Below are positions 1-8,645 of a DNA stretch of 64,000 bases, piece by piece. A program made the translations under genes and the position numbers. The stretch is from contig JAJACK010000004.1 in NCBI GenBank assembly GCA_022601535.1, positions 16,506 to 80,505 of the forward strand, in the 5' to 3' direction. The stretch's first letter is position 1. Each line of letters begins with the position of its first letter. Under the pieces are notes generated by a model. It saw only the letters and a program-made list of their open reading frames with translations. It was not told the DNA's origin and searched no databases. Origin of the DNA: Chlamydiales bacterium. GTDB taxonomy: Bacteria; Chlamydiota; Chlamydiia; Chlamydiales; JAAKFR01.

Positions 1-48
1 GCTTTTCACCCGCGCCCCCTTTGATTAAATAGATAATTGCAGCTTTTG

Positions 49-1344
49 TCATGTGTAGAGTAAGGGGTACATCAATAAATAGACCGCAATACCGGCAAAA
101 TAGCCGATCAAAGCGATCCATGAGATTTTTTTCATATACCACAGGAAGTCAACTTTTTCGATTCCCATGAAGACCACTCCTGCAGCAGAGCCAATAATCA
201 AAACTGACCCCCCTGTTCCAGCGGCATAGGCAAGTAACTGCCAAAAAGAGGAGTTTTGAGCAAATTGCTGCAGATCATACATTCCCATCGATGCAGCGAC
301 AAGAGGAACGTTGTCAATCACAGCCGAAATAAGGCCAATGACAACCGCAATCGAATTGGAAGAAGGGATCAATTTCTCTAATAATGAAGCAAACTCGGTC
401 AATAAACCCGCCGATTGCAAAGCATTGATGGCAAGCAATATTCCAAGGAAAAAGAGGATACCTGACATATCGATCTTCGTCATCACGTGGGTAACACGCA
501 AATGCCACCTCTCCTCTCCATAACTAAAATGCATGATATCAGTGGCAAGCCAGAGTAGCCCAAGCCCCATAAGTGCTCCCATAAAAGGAGGAACATGGAG
601 AACGGCTTTCCAAAAAGGAATCAATAGAAGAGAGAGAAGTCCCAAACAAAAAACCCGCTTAGCCCCCGGCTCCATCTTCTGGATGATCAGCTGCCCTTCA
701 ATTTTTTTATTCTCTCCTTTGATCAACCATGTCCCGATCAAACCAGCAACAAGGGCATTGACAACACTTGGAACGAAGAGCGAACGAACCGTCTCCCATG
801 TTGTGATCCGGTCGTGGATCCAAAGCATGGTTGTCGTCACATCTCCAATCGGTGTCCACGCCCCTCCAGCATTGACGGTGATCAAAACAATTGACCCCAT
901 CAACCATCGATCTTTTGCATTGGGAACCATTTTCCGAAGGAGTGAGGCAATCACAATCATCGTTGTCAAATTATCTAAGACGGCCGACATAAAAAATGAG
1001 ATCACAATCAAAAACCAGAGCATCTTCCGTTTCGAAGAAGAATAGATCAGATCGGTCACCATCTTAAAACCGTGATGAGAGTCGACAAGTTCAACGATAA
1101 TCATCACAGCCAGAAGAAAAAAGATAATCTGCGCCACATCATAAATTTGCTCTGCCATCAAAGTAGAAGAGAGAAGAGCGTGGGAATCGCCTAGGAAAAG
1201 AAGCCAACAAAGAACTGCCATGACAAGAGCTACGGCAGATTTATTCACATGGAGAAACTTCTCAAAAACAATGGCAAGATAACCGACGAGAAAGAAAATC
1301 ATCAACTCAATGTGAAGCATCGGGAGGAGGATAGCCGATCTCAT
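49..1344 (-). CDS. nhaD: NhaD-type Na+/H+ antiporter
   Basis: A 431-residue polytopic membrane protein with about ten to twelve hydrophobic segments and the organisation of the ion transporter (ArsB/NhaD) superfamily. Conserved polar patches inside membrane stretches are visible, such as MSAVLDNLTTMIVIASLL near residue 120 and AVIDNVPLVAASMGMY in the second half; paired xDN motifs of this kind mark NhaD proteins. It would exchange Na+ for H+ across the inner membrane. It is divergent from the SulP gene with about 70 bp between them. No Shine-Dalgarno is visible before the first ATG; a second ATG eight codons in is possible. The family call is firm; the ion is inferred. Confidence 0.85.
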   Translation of the reverse strand: MRSAILLPMLHIELMIFFLVGYLAIVFEKFLHVNKSAVALVMAVLCWLLFLGDSHALLSSTLMAEQIYDVAQIIFFLLAVMIIVELVDSHHGFKMVTDLIYSSSKRKMLWFLIVISFFMSAVLDNLTTMIVIASLLRKMVPNAKDRWLMGSIVLITVNAGGAWTPIGDVTTTMLWIHDRITTWETVRSLFVPSVVNALVAGLIGTWLIKGENKKIEGQLIIQKMEPGAKRVFCLGLLSLLLIPFWKAVLHVPPFMGALMGLGLLWLATDIMHFSYGEERWHLRVTHVMTKIDMSGILFFLGILLAINALQSAGLLTEFASLLEKLIPSSNSIAVVIGLISAVIDNVPLVAASMGMYDLQQFAQNSSFWQLLAYAAGTGGSVLIIGSAAGVVFMGIEKVDFLWYMKKISWIALIGYFAGIAVYLLMYPLLYT

Positions 1345-1422
1345 AAAAAAATAAAAGGACTATTGACAATAGAAGGTTTGATCGTTCAAAATAAGAGATA
1401 GTCACCTAACCATTTGAAGCTC

Positions 1423-3135
1423 ATGGACTCGTCGCAAAAACTCTCCGAACGATTTAAAGCGTTTATTCCCAAATCAATACAATGCTTTAAAGATGGTTAT
1501 AGTTTTAAATCTTTTTTCAAAGATCTTATTGCCGGTTCTAATGTAGCGATTATCTCTTTTCCCTTAGCACTTGCTGTGGCAATTGGTGTTGGAATCGATC
1601 CAGAGCACGGCCTTTTCACTGCTGTTGTCGCAGGAATTCTCATCTCCCTTTTGGGAGGATCCAGAGTTCAAATCGGCGGCCCTACTTCAACTTTAATCGT
1701 TGTACTTTATGGAATTATGCTTCGTCATGGCTATGAAGGAATGTTGATGGCCACCTTTTTGGCTGGCCTTATTTTAATGATTTTTGGCTTTGCAGGACTT
1801 GGAACCTATATCAAGTACATTCCCTATCCCGTTGTAGCAGGCTTGACAACTGGAATTGCCGTTGTCCTCTTCTCCTCTCAGTTTAAAGATTTTCTAGGTC
1901 TTCAAATGGGAGAAGTTCCCATCGATTTCATCGCCAAATGGCAAGCCTACTTCGATCACATCCACACGTTTGATCCCACAACCCTTGTTGTTGGTTTTCT
2001 TTGCTTAGCCACAATGGCCTACACCCGCCGTTACAAACCCAAAATACCAGGTGTCTTGATCGCTCTTGGAGGAGCTGCGTTTATCTCATGGATGTTCAAC
2101 CTCAATATCGAAACCATTGGAAGCAAATATGGAACGCTTGCCCGCACCCTTCCCTCACCTGCCTTCCCCTTTTTCCAATTCCATGAGCTTCTAGACCTTG
2201 TTCCTGAAGCTCTCACTATTGCTATCTTGGTCGGCATTGAATCTCTCCTCTCTGCAGTTGTCTCTGAAGGGATGACGGGGTGGCGACACCAATCGAACTG
2301 TGAACTTGTGGCACAAGGATTTGCAAATCTAACCTCCACCCTTTTTGGAGGGCTGCCTGCAGCGGGTTCAATCTCCCGAACAGCAGCGAATGTCAAATTT
2401 GGAGCTTCCACACCGATCAGTGGAATGGTTCATGCAGGAGTGATCTTTCTCATGATGTATCTTTTTGCTCCCCTGATGAGCCGCATTCCCCTAGCAGCCT
2501 TAGCAGCCGTTTTGATCATGATGGCATGGAATATGAGCGAGCTCCGCCACTTTTTCCACCTCTTCACAGCCCCTCGCCGAGATATTTTGATCCTCATCAC
2601 AGTCTTTACCCTCACCGTTTTGATCAATCTCACAGCGGCTGTGCAAATCGGCATGATTTTAGCTGCCTTCCTCTTTATGAAACAGATGAGCGATCTTTCT
2701 GGAGTTGTCTCCAATCTACGCGCTGTTGATGATACACAGCTCGTTGATCCAGATGCAATTACAGATCAAGATGTTCCAGAGGGAATTGAAGTATTTGAGA
2801 TCAATGGCCCTCTCTTTTTTGGAGTAGCAGACCGGCTTAAAAATATTCTCAAAGAGCTCGAGCGCCCCCCTAAAATATTTATATTGAGAATGCAACGTGT
2901 TCCAACAATCGATGCCTCTGGAATGCACGCTTTAGAAGAGTTTTATTTAGAGTGCCACAAGCAGAAGACGACACTTCTTTTAGCAGGCGTGAAAGGGGGG
3001 CCATTGAAAGACTTGAAGCGGTACCATCTTGACCAACTGATTGGAGATGATAATATCTTTCCTCATCTTATTCCAGCACTAGAATTTTCCCGAGAACTCA
3101 TCCGCATCCAAAGATTTAAGCAAGCGATGCGTTAA
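1423..3135 (+). CDS. SulP-family anion transporter with STAS domain
   Basis: About 570 residues: an N-terminal SulP membrane domain (roughly residues 30-430, with GSNVAIISFPLALAVAIGVG and GLPAAGSISRTAANV) followed by a cytoplasmic STAS domain from about residue 450 (EVFEINGPLFFGVADRL, then ILRMQRVPTIDASGMHALEE). Family members carry sulfate, bicarbonate or dicarboxylates; the substrate cannot be read here. An in-frame TTG lies at 1414, but the ATG at 1423 is preferred. A possible promoter is TTGACA at 1363 with a weak CAAAAT -10. Its position beside fumC matches chlamydial CT856 (ychM) as I recall it. The 3' end overlaps the opposing MYND gene by 20 bp. Confidence 0.88.
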   Translation: MDSSQKLSERFKAFIPKSIQCFKDGYSFKSFFKDLIAGSNVAIISFPLALAVAIGVGIDPEHGLFTAVVAGILISLLGGSRVQIGGPTSTLIVVLYGIMLRHGYEGMLMATFLAGLILMIFGFAGLGTYIKYIPYPVVAGLTTGIAVVLFSSQFKDFLGLQMGEVPIDFIAKWQAYFDHIHTFDPTTLVVGFLCLATMAYTRRYKPKIPGVLIALGGAAFISWMFNLNIETIGSKYGTLARTLPSPAFPFFQFHELLDLVPEALTIAILVGIESLLSAVVSEGMTGWRHQSNCELVAQGFANLTSTLFGGLPAAGSISRTAANVKFGASTPISGMVHAGVIFLMMYLFAPLMSRIPLAALAAVLIMMAWNMSELRHFFHLFTAPRRDILILITVFTLTVLINLTAAVQIGMILAAFLFMKQMSDLSGVVSNLRAVDDTQLVDPDAITDQDVPEGIEVFEINGPLFFGVADRLKNILKELERPPKIFILRMQRVPTIDASGMHALEEFYLECHKQKTTLLLAGVKGGPLKDLKRYHLDQLIGDDNIFPHLIPALEFSRELIRIQRFKQAMR

Positions 3136-4075
3136 AATCAGACAGTCTTGTTCGTACCATTTCCAATAGCTCATCTCTAAATGCAGGATGGTCCTTGAAA
3201 GTGTCTACAATTTTTTGCATTTCCCCTTCTACTCCTATTCTAACCATCCTTTGGACAGATGCAACCTTCCCTTGCGCAGCTTCAACTAACTCTCTACATT
3301 TTAAAAAAAATTGATCGAAACCTTCTCCCCTTTTCTCTTTATACTGTCTTATCGATTGTTCTATCGATTCTCCTAAAGTCTGTTTAAGAGCTAAAAATAA
3401 ATCGTCCAAAATGCCTTTTTGTGCGTCAGCGATCTTTTGGTCATCTGAAACCTTTTTCTTCTCAGCTTCAATTAAAGGTAAACAAAACGCATAAACATCC
3501 AAACAACTAGGAAAGCCCTCTTGGGTTTTAGTCCGAAAAAGTGTACCTATCACAAAATTTGCTCTTACATAATCATCTGGGAAAATAGTTTTTGCCACTG
3601 TTTGCAAACGCTCATACATCTCTGGTATTGAAGAGCTTTTTTCTGGATATGCACGCCTATATGCTGCTTTCAATTCCTCGATTTTTTTCGAACTATCTCC
3701 ATATATATGTGCCATTTTCTTCAACTCTTTTTTACCAGTGGACTGACCCGCCGCCCTAAACATAATACAGTTTACTCTGTGTGCTTCCTTCCAATCTTTT
3801 GATTGACACTCTCTACTACAGTATTTAACCACCTTACAACCGCCACACCGAAGAAGAGTTTGAGAGGTTAAACCACATGTTGAGCAAGCATTTTTTGAAG
3901 TTTGCTTTTTCAGCTTAATAAATTCCCGACAACAAGTCTCATGAGTCTTTCTATCCAACCTTTGGCACCCTCTGCTACAATAACTGACGACTCTGCAAGC
4001 ACTGCATACTAAAAACTTTGTTCCTTGTTCGGGAATTGCTTTACAATTCATACAACTTCCTAATGCAAAAGACAT
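3116..4075 (-). CDS. Protein with two MYND-type zinc fingers
   Basis: 319 residues. The N-terminus holds two complete MYND fingers: C8/C11, C24/C27, C33/C37, H45/C49 and C64/C67, C77/C80, C86/C90, H99/C103, each with the VxYCSRxCQ core. The rest (about 110-319) is charged, mostly helical and unrecognised. MYND fingers are protein-protein interaction modules of eukaryotic transcriptional and SET-domain proteins and are rare in bacteria. In an intracellular bacterium this suggests a host-directed protein, but no secretion signal can be demonstrated. An AAGG ribosome site precedes the ATG. It sits between sulP and fumC, which I recall as adjacent in C. trachomatis, so it looks like an insertion. 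Confidence 0.8.
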   Translation of the reverse strand: MSFALGSCMNCKAIPEQGTKFLVCSACRVVSYCSRGCQRLDRKTHETCCREFIKLKKQTSKNACSTCGLTSQTLLRCGGCKVVKYCSRECQSKDWKEAHRVNCIMFRAAGQSTGKKELKKMAHIYGDSSKKIEELKAAYRRAYPEKSSSIPEMYERLQTVAKTIFPDDYVRANFVIGTLFRTKTQEGFPSCLDVYAFCLPLIEAEKKKVSDDQKIADAQKGILDDLFLALKQTLGESIEQSIRQYKEKRGEGFDQFFLKCRELVEAAQGKVASVQRMVRIGVEGEMQKIVDTFKDHPAFRDELLEMVRTRLSDFNASLA

Positions 4076-4163
4076 ATCTACCTTTTTTTTTTAAATTACA
4101 AGCAGACAACTATAGCTAACAAAATAAATTTATTTAAGTAAAATAATCTATATAGAAAAAAAA

Positions 4164-5543
4164 TTAAATCATTTTTTTAGGATCAACAACCTGGTCGTAT
4201 TCATCGGCCGTCAACAATCCTAAACTCTCTGCTGCGCACTTCAGTGTCACACCCTCTTCAAGGGCTTTACCTGCAACTTTGGCCGCCTTGTCGTAACCAA
4301 TCTTTGGTACAAGCGCTGTTACAAGCATCAAAGAGCGTTCAAGGGTTGCCTCTATTTGCTTCTGATTTGGTTTGAGCCCCATGACGAAGTGATCGGCAAA
4401 GCTTTGACACCCTTTTCCCAAAAGGGTGCAACTGTCGAGAAAATTGTAAATCATCACAGGTTTGAGTACGTTGAGTTCAAAGTTTCCAAGAGCTCCGGCA
4501 AAAGAGAGGGTCGTATCATGTCCCATCACCTGTGTGCAAACCATAATGAGCGCTTCACACTGCGTTGGATTCACTTTGCCTGCCATAATTGAAGAGCCTG
4601 GCTCATTGGCAGGGAAAAAGAGCTCGCCAAATCCACACTTTGGACCAGAGACCATCCAAGCGAGATCGGTTGCAATTTTAAAGAGCGAAACAGCAAGGGT
4701 TTTAAGCGCTCCATGTGCAGCAACAAGTGCATCGTGCGCTGCCATCACCGCAAATTTATTGGGTGCTGTCACAAAGGGCAACCCTGTCTCTTTTGCAATC
4801 CCTTTTGCCATCGCCTCAGCAAATCCCTTTGGAGCATTGAGCCCCGTCCCAACAGCTGTTCCTCCAATTGCTAGCTCACAAAGAGAAGAGAGGCTCTTTT
4901 CAATCCGCTCAATCCCTTGCTCAACTTGGGCCGCATAACCAGAGAACTCTTGTCCCAATGTAACAGGAGTCGCATCCATCAAGTGGGTCCTCCCTGTTTT
5001 GATCACTCCTTCAAACTCTTTTTGCTTTGCCACCAATCTTTTATGAAGGTGATGCACTTGAGGCAAAAGATGGGTTGTCACCTCTGAAACAGCTGCAATC
5101 GACATTGCTGTGGGAAAAACATCGTTGGATGATTGTGATTTATTCACATCATCAACGGGATGGATAGGATCTTTTGTTCCCATTTTTCCGCCTACCGCTT
5201 CGATGGCAACATTGGAGATCACTTCATTGACATTCATATTGGTTTGCGTTCCACTTCCCGTCTGCCAAACCTTCAAAGGGAAATGTGCCTCAAGCTCTCC
5301 ACTTACAACCCGTTTTGCTGCAGCTACGATCAAATCCCGTTTGTCCGAAGAGAGAAGACCCAAGTCACAATTCACCTCGGCTGCAATTTTTTTGATCAAA
5401 CCAAGGGCGCAAATCACACCTGAAGGAATCCGGTGCTCTCCAATCTCAAAATGGAGCAAAGAACGCTCCGTCTGCGCACCATAGTAACGATCCGCTGGAA
5501 CCTCAATTTCTCCTAATGTATCTCGCTCAACTCTTTTTTTCAT
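4164..5543 (-). CDS. fumC: Fumarate hydratase, class II
   Basis: 459 residues, full length for the homotetrameric iron-free fumarase that interconverts fumarate and malate in the TCA cycle. The superfamily signature GSSIMAGKVNPTQCEA is intact, as are TGSGTQTNMNVNEVISN near residue 95 and GRTHLMDATPV, which form the active site. The N-terminus RVERDTLGEIEVPADRYYGAQT is typical. The upstream strand has a possible -10 TATATG about 9 bp before the ATG and no clear Shine-Dalgarno. The 88-bp gap to the MYND gene is A+T-rich, with a short AAATAAATTTATTT palindrome and nothing else recognisable. Confidence 0.97.
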   Translation of the reverse strand: MKKRVERDTLGEIEVPADRYYGAQTERSLLHFEIGEHRIPSGVICALGLIKKIAAEVNCDLGLLSSDKRDLIVAAAKRVVSGELEAHFPLKVWQTGSGTQTNMNVNEVISNVAIEAVGGKMGTKDPIHPVDDVNKSQSSNDVFPTAMSIAAVSEVTTHLLPQVHHLHKRLVAKQKEFEGVIKTGRTHLMDATPVTLGQEFSGYAAQVEQGIERIEKSLSSLCELAIGGTAVGTGLNAPKGFAEAMAKGIAKETGLPFVTAPNKFAVMAAHDALVAAHGALKTLAVSLFKIATDLAWMVSGPKCGFGELFFPANEPGSSIMAGKVNPTQCEALIMVCTQVMGHDTTLSFAGALGNFELNVLKPVMIYNFLDSCTLLGKGCQSFADHFVMGLKPNQKQIEATLERSLMLVTALVPKIGYDKAAKVAGKALEEGVTLKCAAESLGLLTADEYDQVVDPKKMI

Positions 5544-5567
5544 TTAGATCTACATATAGCCTAATTG

Positions 5568-5596
5568 TTGACTTTTGGGAAAATCTATTGTTTAAT
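5568..5596 (+). promoter_or_regulatory. Sigma70-like promoter of the ABC fusion gene
   Basis: TTGACT (5568-5573), a 17-bp spacer, and TTTAAT (5591-5596). Transcription would start near 5603, immediately before the GTG at 5604, so an apparent TTG start at 5565 would lie outside the transcript. Confidence 0.5.
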
Positions 5597-5603
5597 TTCT
5601 CCT

Positions 5604-7307
5604 GTGAAACGTCTCTTATTTTTTCTTTTCTTGCTCCTTGTTTGGGAGGGTTGTTCCCAACTCTTCGATTCCCTTCTCTTTATTCTGCCAGCACCCTCAA
5701 CAGTTTTGGCAACACTTTGGGAGATGAAAGGCCGTTTTTGCTTCCACACCTTCTCCACCCTAAAAGAGATGGGCCTTGGCTTTCTCCTCGCTCTGATATT
5801 TGCCTTCCCTCTCGCTTGGTTGATGTTTCGCTACCAATCGAGTCGCTCAATCTTACAACCTCTTTTTGTCGTAATCCAATGCATTCCAATGTTCACCCTC
5901 GCTCCGATCATGGTGATCTGGTTTGGGTGGAACCTCGTGGCAATCGTTGTTCCAACAGCGCTTATGATCTTCTTTCCCTTGACCTTAAATATCTATCAAG
6001 GGTTTCGATGTACCCCCAAAGCGTTGACTGATTTTTTTAAACTCCAATCGGCCACCACTTGGCAAACCCTTATCAAACTACGGCTTCCATCTGCTCTTCC
6101 CCATATTTTTGCCGGATTTCGAATCTCCGCTGCGATCGCTGGCGTGGGAGCCATTGCAGGAGAATGGGCCGGAGCGCAGTCAGGGCTCGGTATTCTTATG
6201 TTAGAGAGTCGAAGAAACTCTGATCTTGCAATCACCTTTGGAGCTTTGACCTGCCTCACCGGCATCACTCTCTCCCTTTATGCGCTGATTTTACTCGCCG
6301 AGCACCTCTCCGTTCCCAAAAACCGAATCCAACTGAATTTCAATGGGATAAAATGGATTTTCGCGAAAAAAAAATGGCTTGCTCTCCCCCTTTTCTCCCT
6401 TCTCATCTTGCTTACAGGGTGTGAAAAAAAAGAGACCCGTCTCCTCCTCGACTGGCTCCCCAATCCCAACCACATTCCCCTTTTTGCCGGTGTTGAAGAA
6501 GGGTTTTTCAAAGAAGAAGGAATCAATCTTAAAATTCTCAAAATGTTTGATCAAGGAGGAGGAATTAGTTATCTCAGCTCAAACCAAGCCGATCTCCTTG
6601 TCTGGCATATACCTGGCACCTTAAAGGCGTGCTCTTCTGGTGCAAATCTGAAAATCGTCGGTTCTCTCATCAACTGCCCCTTGCGCGCCATTATTTATAG
6701 GAAGGATCCAACTGTTCAAAAACCGTCTGACCTCACTTCTAAAACCCTCGGTTATTGTATCGGAGGGGTTGAGACCACGTTTCTCGACTATCTCCTTGAC
6801 CAAGGAGGCATCCTCCCCTCAAAGCGGAAAAATGTGAGTACCGACCTCATCTCAGCAATGGGAACCTCTGCTGTCGACTTTATCTACGGCGGTTTTTGGA
6901 ATATCGAACCGTTTCAACTCAAATCGATCAACGTTGAAACCTCCTCTTTCCCTCTCGAAAGCTTGGGGGTTCCCTCCTACGCTGAAATGATTGTGATTGG
7001 AAATGGGAAATGTCGAGAAACCTCCTTGGAATTTACCCAAGCCTTTCAAAGAGCTCTCCATAAAAGCATCACATTTTCAAAAAATCACCCAATCCGCGCT
7101 TTTGAGCACTATATCAAAGCAAATCCCGATAAAACCGCGAGAACAATCGATTGGGAGAGAGAGGCGTGGAATTGCACATCGACCCTTTTAGCTGAGGATC
7201 AAACCATTGATCTCGATCAGCTCAAAAAATTCTATACATGGCAACTCTCCCAAAAAATCCTCACCCAACCGGTTGACTGCTCCTCTTTAATAACTATAAC
7301 TCCTTAA
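5604..7307 (+). CDS. ABC permease fused to NMT1/ThiY-like binding protein
   Basis: One frame encodes two usually separate ABC subunits. Residues 1-235 are a binding-protein-dependent permease (EAA-like loop QSATTWQTLIKLRLPSALP, then AGVGAIAGEWAGAQSGLG). After a lysine-rich junction comes a signal-peptide-like stretch ending in the lipobox LLTGC (Cys about 273), then an NMT1/THI5-like solute-binding domain beginning with DWLPNPNHIPLFAGVEEGFF. That family binds thiamine-pyrimidine precursors or related heterocycles; the exact ligand is unknown. No ATPase gene is in this window. The junction contains nine consecutive A bases (6366-6374). GTG 5604 is preferred as the start. Its place beside fumC matches CT854 (yzeB) as I recall it. 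Confidence 0.8.
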   Translation: MKRLLFFLFLLLVWEGCSQLFDSLLFILPAPSTVLATLWEMKGRFCFHTFSTLKEMGLGFLLALIFAFPLAWLMFRYQSSRSILQPLFVVIQCIPMFTLAPIMVIWFGWNLVAIVVPTALMIFFPLTLNIYQGFRCTPKALTDFFKLQSATTWQTLIKLRLPSALPHIFAGFRISAAIAGVGAIAGEWAGAQSGLGILMLESRRNSDLAITFGALTCLTGITLSLYALILLAEHLSVPKNRIQLNFNGIKWIFAKKKWLALPLFSLLILLTGCEKKETRLLLDWLPNPNHIPLFAGVEEGFFKEEGINLKILKMFDQGGGISYLSSNQADLLVWHIPGTLKACSSGANLKIVGSLINCPLRAIIYRKDPTVQKPSDLTSKTLGYCIGGVETTFLDYLLDQGGILPSKRKNVSTDLISAMGTSAVDFIYGGFWNIEPFQLKSINVETSSFPLESLGVPSYAEMIVIGNGKCRETSLEFTQAFQRALHKSITFSKNHPIRAFEHYIKANPDKTARTIDWEREAWNCTSTLLAEDQTIDLDQLKKFYTWQLSQKILTQPVDCSSLITITP

Positions 7308-7311
7308 AATA

Positions 7312-7339
7312 TTGACAGATAACTATCTTTCTCTATAAT
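7312..7339 (+). promoter_or_regulatory. Near-consensus promoter giving a leaderless transcript
   Basis: TTGACA (7312-7317), a 16-bp spacer, and TATAAT (7334-7339). The predicted start at 7345-7347 is only one to three bases before the ATG at 7348. Confidence 0.7.
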
Positions 7340-7347
7340 TTACCCGT

Positions 7348-8016
7348 ATGTCTATTCTTGATAATACAGTCCTACATACAGATGTTTCAAAATATTTTGA
7401 GAAACCTCCAGAACCTAAAAAAAATGGTTCTAACACACTAATGCTAACTCTTGGGCTCCTTACTCTAATTGCTTCTGTAGGAGCGATTATTGCTGGAGCT
7501 TTTTTAGTCGGCTCTCCTACAACATCTTCTTTAGCGATCAAATTATTTATCCCCGGTGGAGTGGGAATTGGAGTGGGAATACTGGGAGTATTTATCACAA
7601 ACAAATCGCCACCTCCATACACGCCTCCAGTTGTTCAAACAGTTCAAGTAGGATCTCCCCAAAAGCGGCTAAATAAAGGTCAAATCCATCTCGCTTTTCA
7701 AACAATGTTTGATCTATTTAGGGAAGGCAAAACACTCTCTTGCAGAAACTTAACTATTTATGCAGATGAAGAAACTCAACTTCTTCACGACATTCCTGCA
7801 CTACATCTTCTTTGTCCTCAAAAACTTATTTTAGATGGAGCAAAAATTGTGCAGAAGCCTGCTCAAGACCCGCTTGATAACGCATTATGTCAGAGAGGAT
7901 GGTCTTGCAAAAACAATTCAGCAAATGTCATTCAAACCCCTGTTTCATCAGTCGATGAAGCAATAGCTCAAACAGTGTCAGAAAAAACGGTTTACATCCT
8001 ATCAACTGGGACGTGA
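7348..8016 (+). CDS. Unknown protein with paired transmembrane segments
   Basis: 222 residues, not recognised. Residues about 31-80 form two adjacent hydrophobic stretches (LGLLTLIASVGAIIAGAFLV and IKLFIPGGVGIGVGILGVF) separated by a short polar turn, followed by a proline-rich linker (SPPPYTPP) and a soluble C-terminal half. A bilobed hydrophobic pair of this kind is the hallmark of chlamydial inclusion-membrane (Inc) proteins, so an Inc-like role is possible but unproven. Expression is from a strong promoter with essentially no leader. The 3' end overlaps the opposing kinase gene by 15 bp. Confidence 0.6.
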   Translation: MSILDNTVLHTDVSKYFEKPPEPKKNGSNTLMLTLGLLTLIASVGAIIAGAFLVGSPTTSSLAIKLFIPGGVGIGVGILGVFITNKSPPPYTPPVVQTVQVGSPQKRLNKGQIHLAFQTMFDLFREGKTLSCRNLTIYADEETQLLHDIPALHLLCPQKLILDGAKIVQKPAQDPLDNALCQRGWSCKNNSANVIQTPVSSVDEAIAQTVSEKTVYILSTGT

Positions 8017-8628
8017 AGAGAGGATATGGGCAAGGCGGACAAGGACATCTCGTAACACCTCAAGCGAATGTTGCTCCGAATTGATAAAAGAAATAAGATG
8101 TTCTGGATAACAGTCTAAAATCCCTTGAATCTCTTTGATGTAAACTTCGTAATCAAATTCAAATCCCTCTTGGGTTACTTCAATCACATCTCCCGCTTCT
8201 CTCGCCCGCTGACACATCCTCTCATAGAGATTATCCTTGCTAAAGCTCTCTAAAACAATGATATGACGAATAAAAAGGTGTTCCTTTAAGAGCTCTGCCT
8301 GCTCCTTTGTTCGGGGGATACCATCTAGTAAAAGGTCCTGTTTTTTAGGAAGATAAGAATTTGTAGAGACCAACCCCTGAATGTAGTGCTTCCAAATCTC
8401 AATCGTCACGTCATTGGGAACAAGCTTCTTCTTCCTAGCATAAGAAAAAAAGAGCTGACCTGCTGAAGAATCTGGATCTAAGCTCTTGAAAATCATGCCA
8501 GAAGATAGATAATATTGAGTAGGAGCCGCACCTAAAAAACGACCAAGCGTTTTTTTTCCTGATCCTGGAGCCCCAAGAATTAATATTGCTGGAAATTTAT
8601 CCGTATACGGTTTTATTATATCTTCCAT
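8002..8628 (-). CDS. Adenylate-kinase-like nucleotide kinase
   Basis: 208 residues of P-loop NMP-kinase fold: Walker A GAPGSGKKT at about residue 19-27, an NMP-binding segment (YYLSSGMIFKSL), and LLDGIPRTKEQAELL, equivalent to the DGFPRT motif of adenylate kinase. The LID region is very short, without the zinc-type cysteines, and the second conserved arginine of the usual R(x)nR pair is not evident (REAGDVIEVTQEGFEFDYE). It is therefore either a divergent adenylate kinase or a kinase for another nucleotide. It converges on the 7348 gene and is divergent from marC, 17 bp away. Confidence 0.6.
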   Translation of the reverse strand: MEDIIKPYTDKFPAILILGAPGSGKKTLGRFLGAAPTQYYLSSGMIFKSLDPDSSAGQLFFSYARKKKLVPNDVTIEIWKHYIQGLVSTNSYLPKKQDLLLDGIPRTKEQAELLKEHLFIRHIIVLESFSKDNLYERMCQRAREAGDVIEVTQEGFEFDYEVYIKEIQGILDCYPEHLISFINSEQHSLEVLRDVLVRLAHILSSRPS

Positions 8629-8645
8629 TACAATGGTAATTATAT

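Noticed and set aside
1..48. Possible gene end at the left edge
   Set aside because: Only 48 bp precede the stop of the antiporter gene; no frame or motif can be assigned.
2031..2411. 126-aa open frame opposite sulP
   Set aside because: No ribosome site or recognisable composition; it is the antisense shadow of conserved SulP codons.
5565..5603. TTG at 5565 as start of the ABC fusion gene
   Set aside because: It lies upstream of the -35/-10 elements found at 5568-5596; GTG 5604 directly precedes the first membrane segment and fits better.
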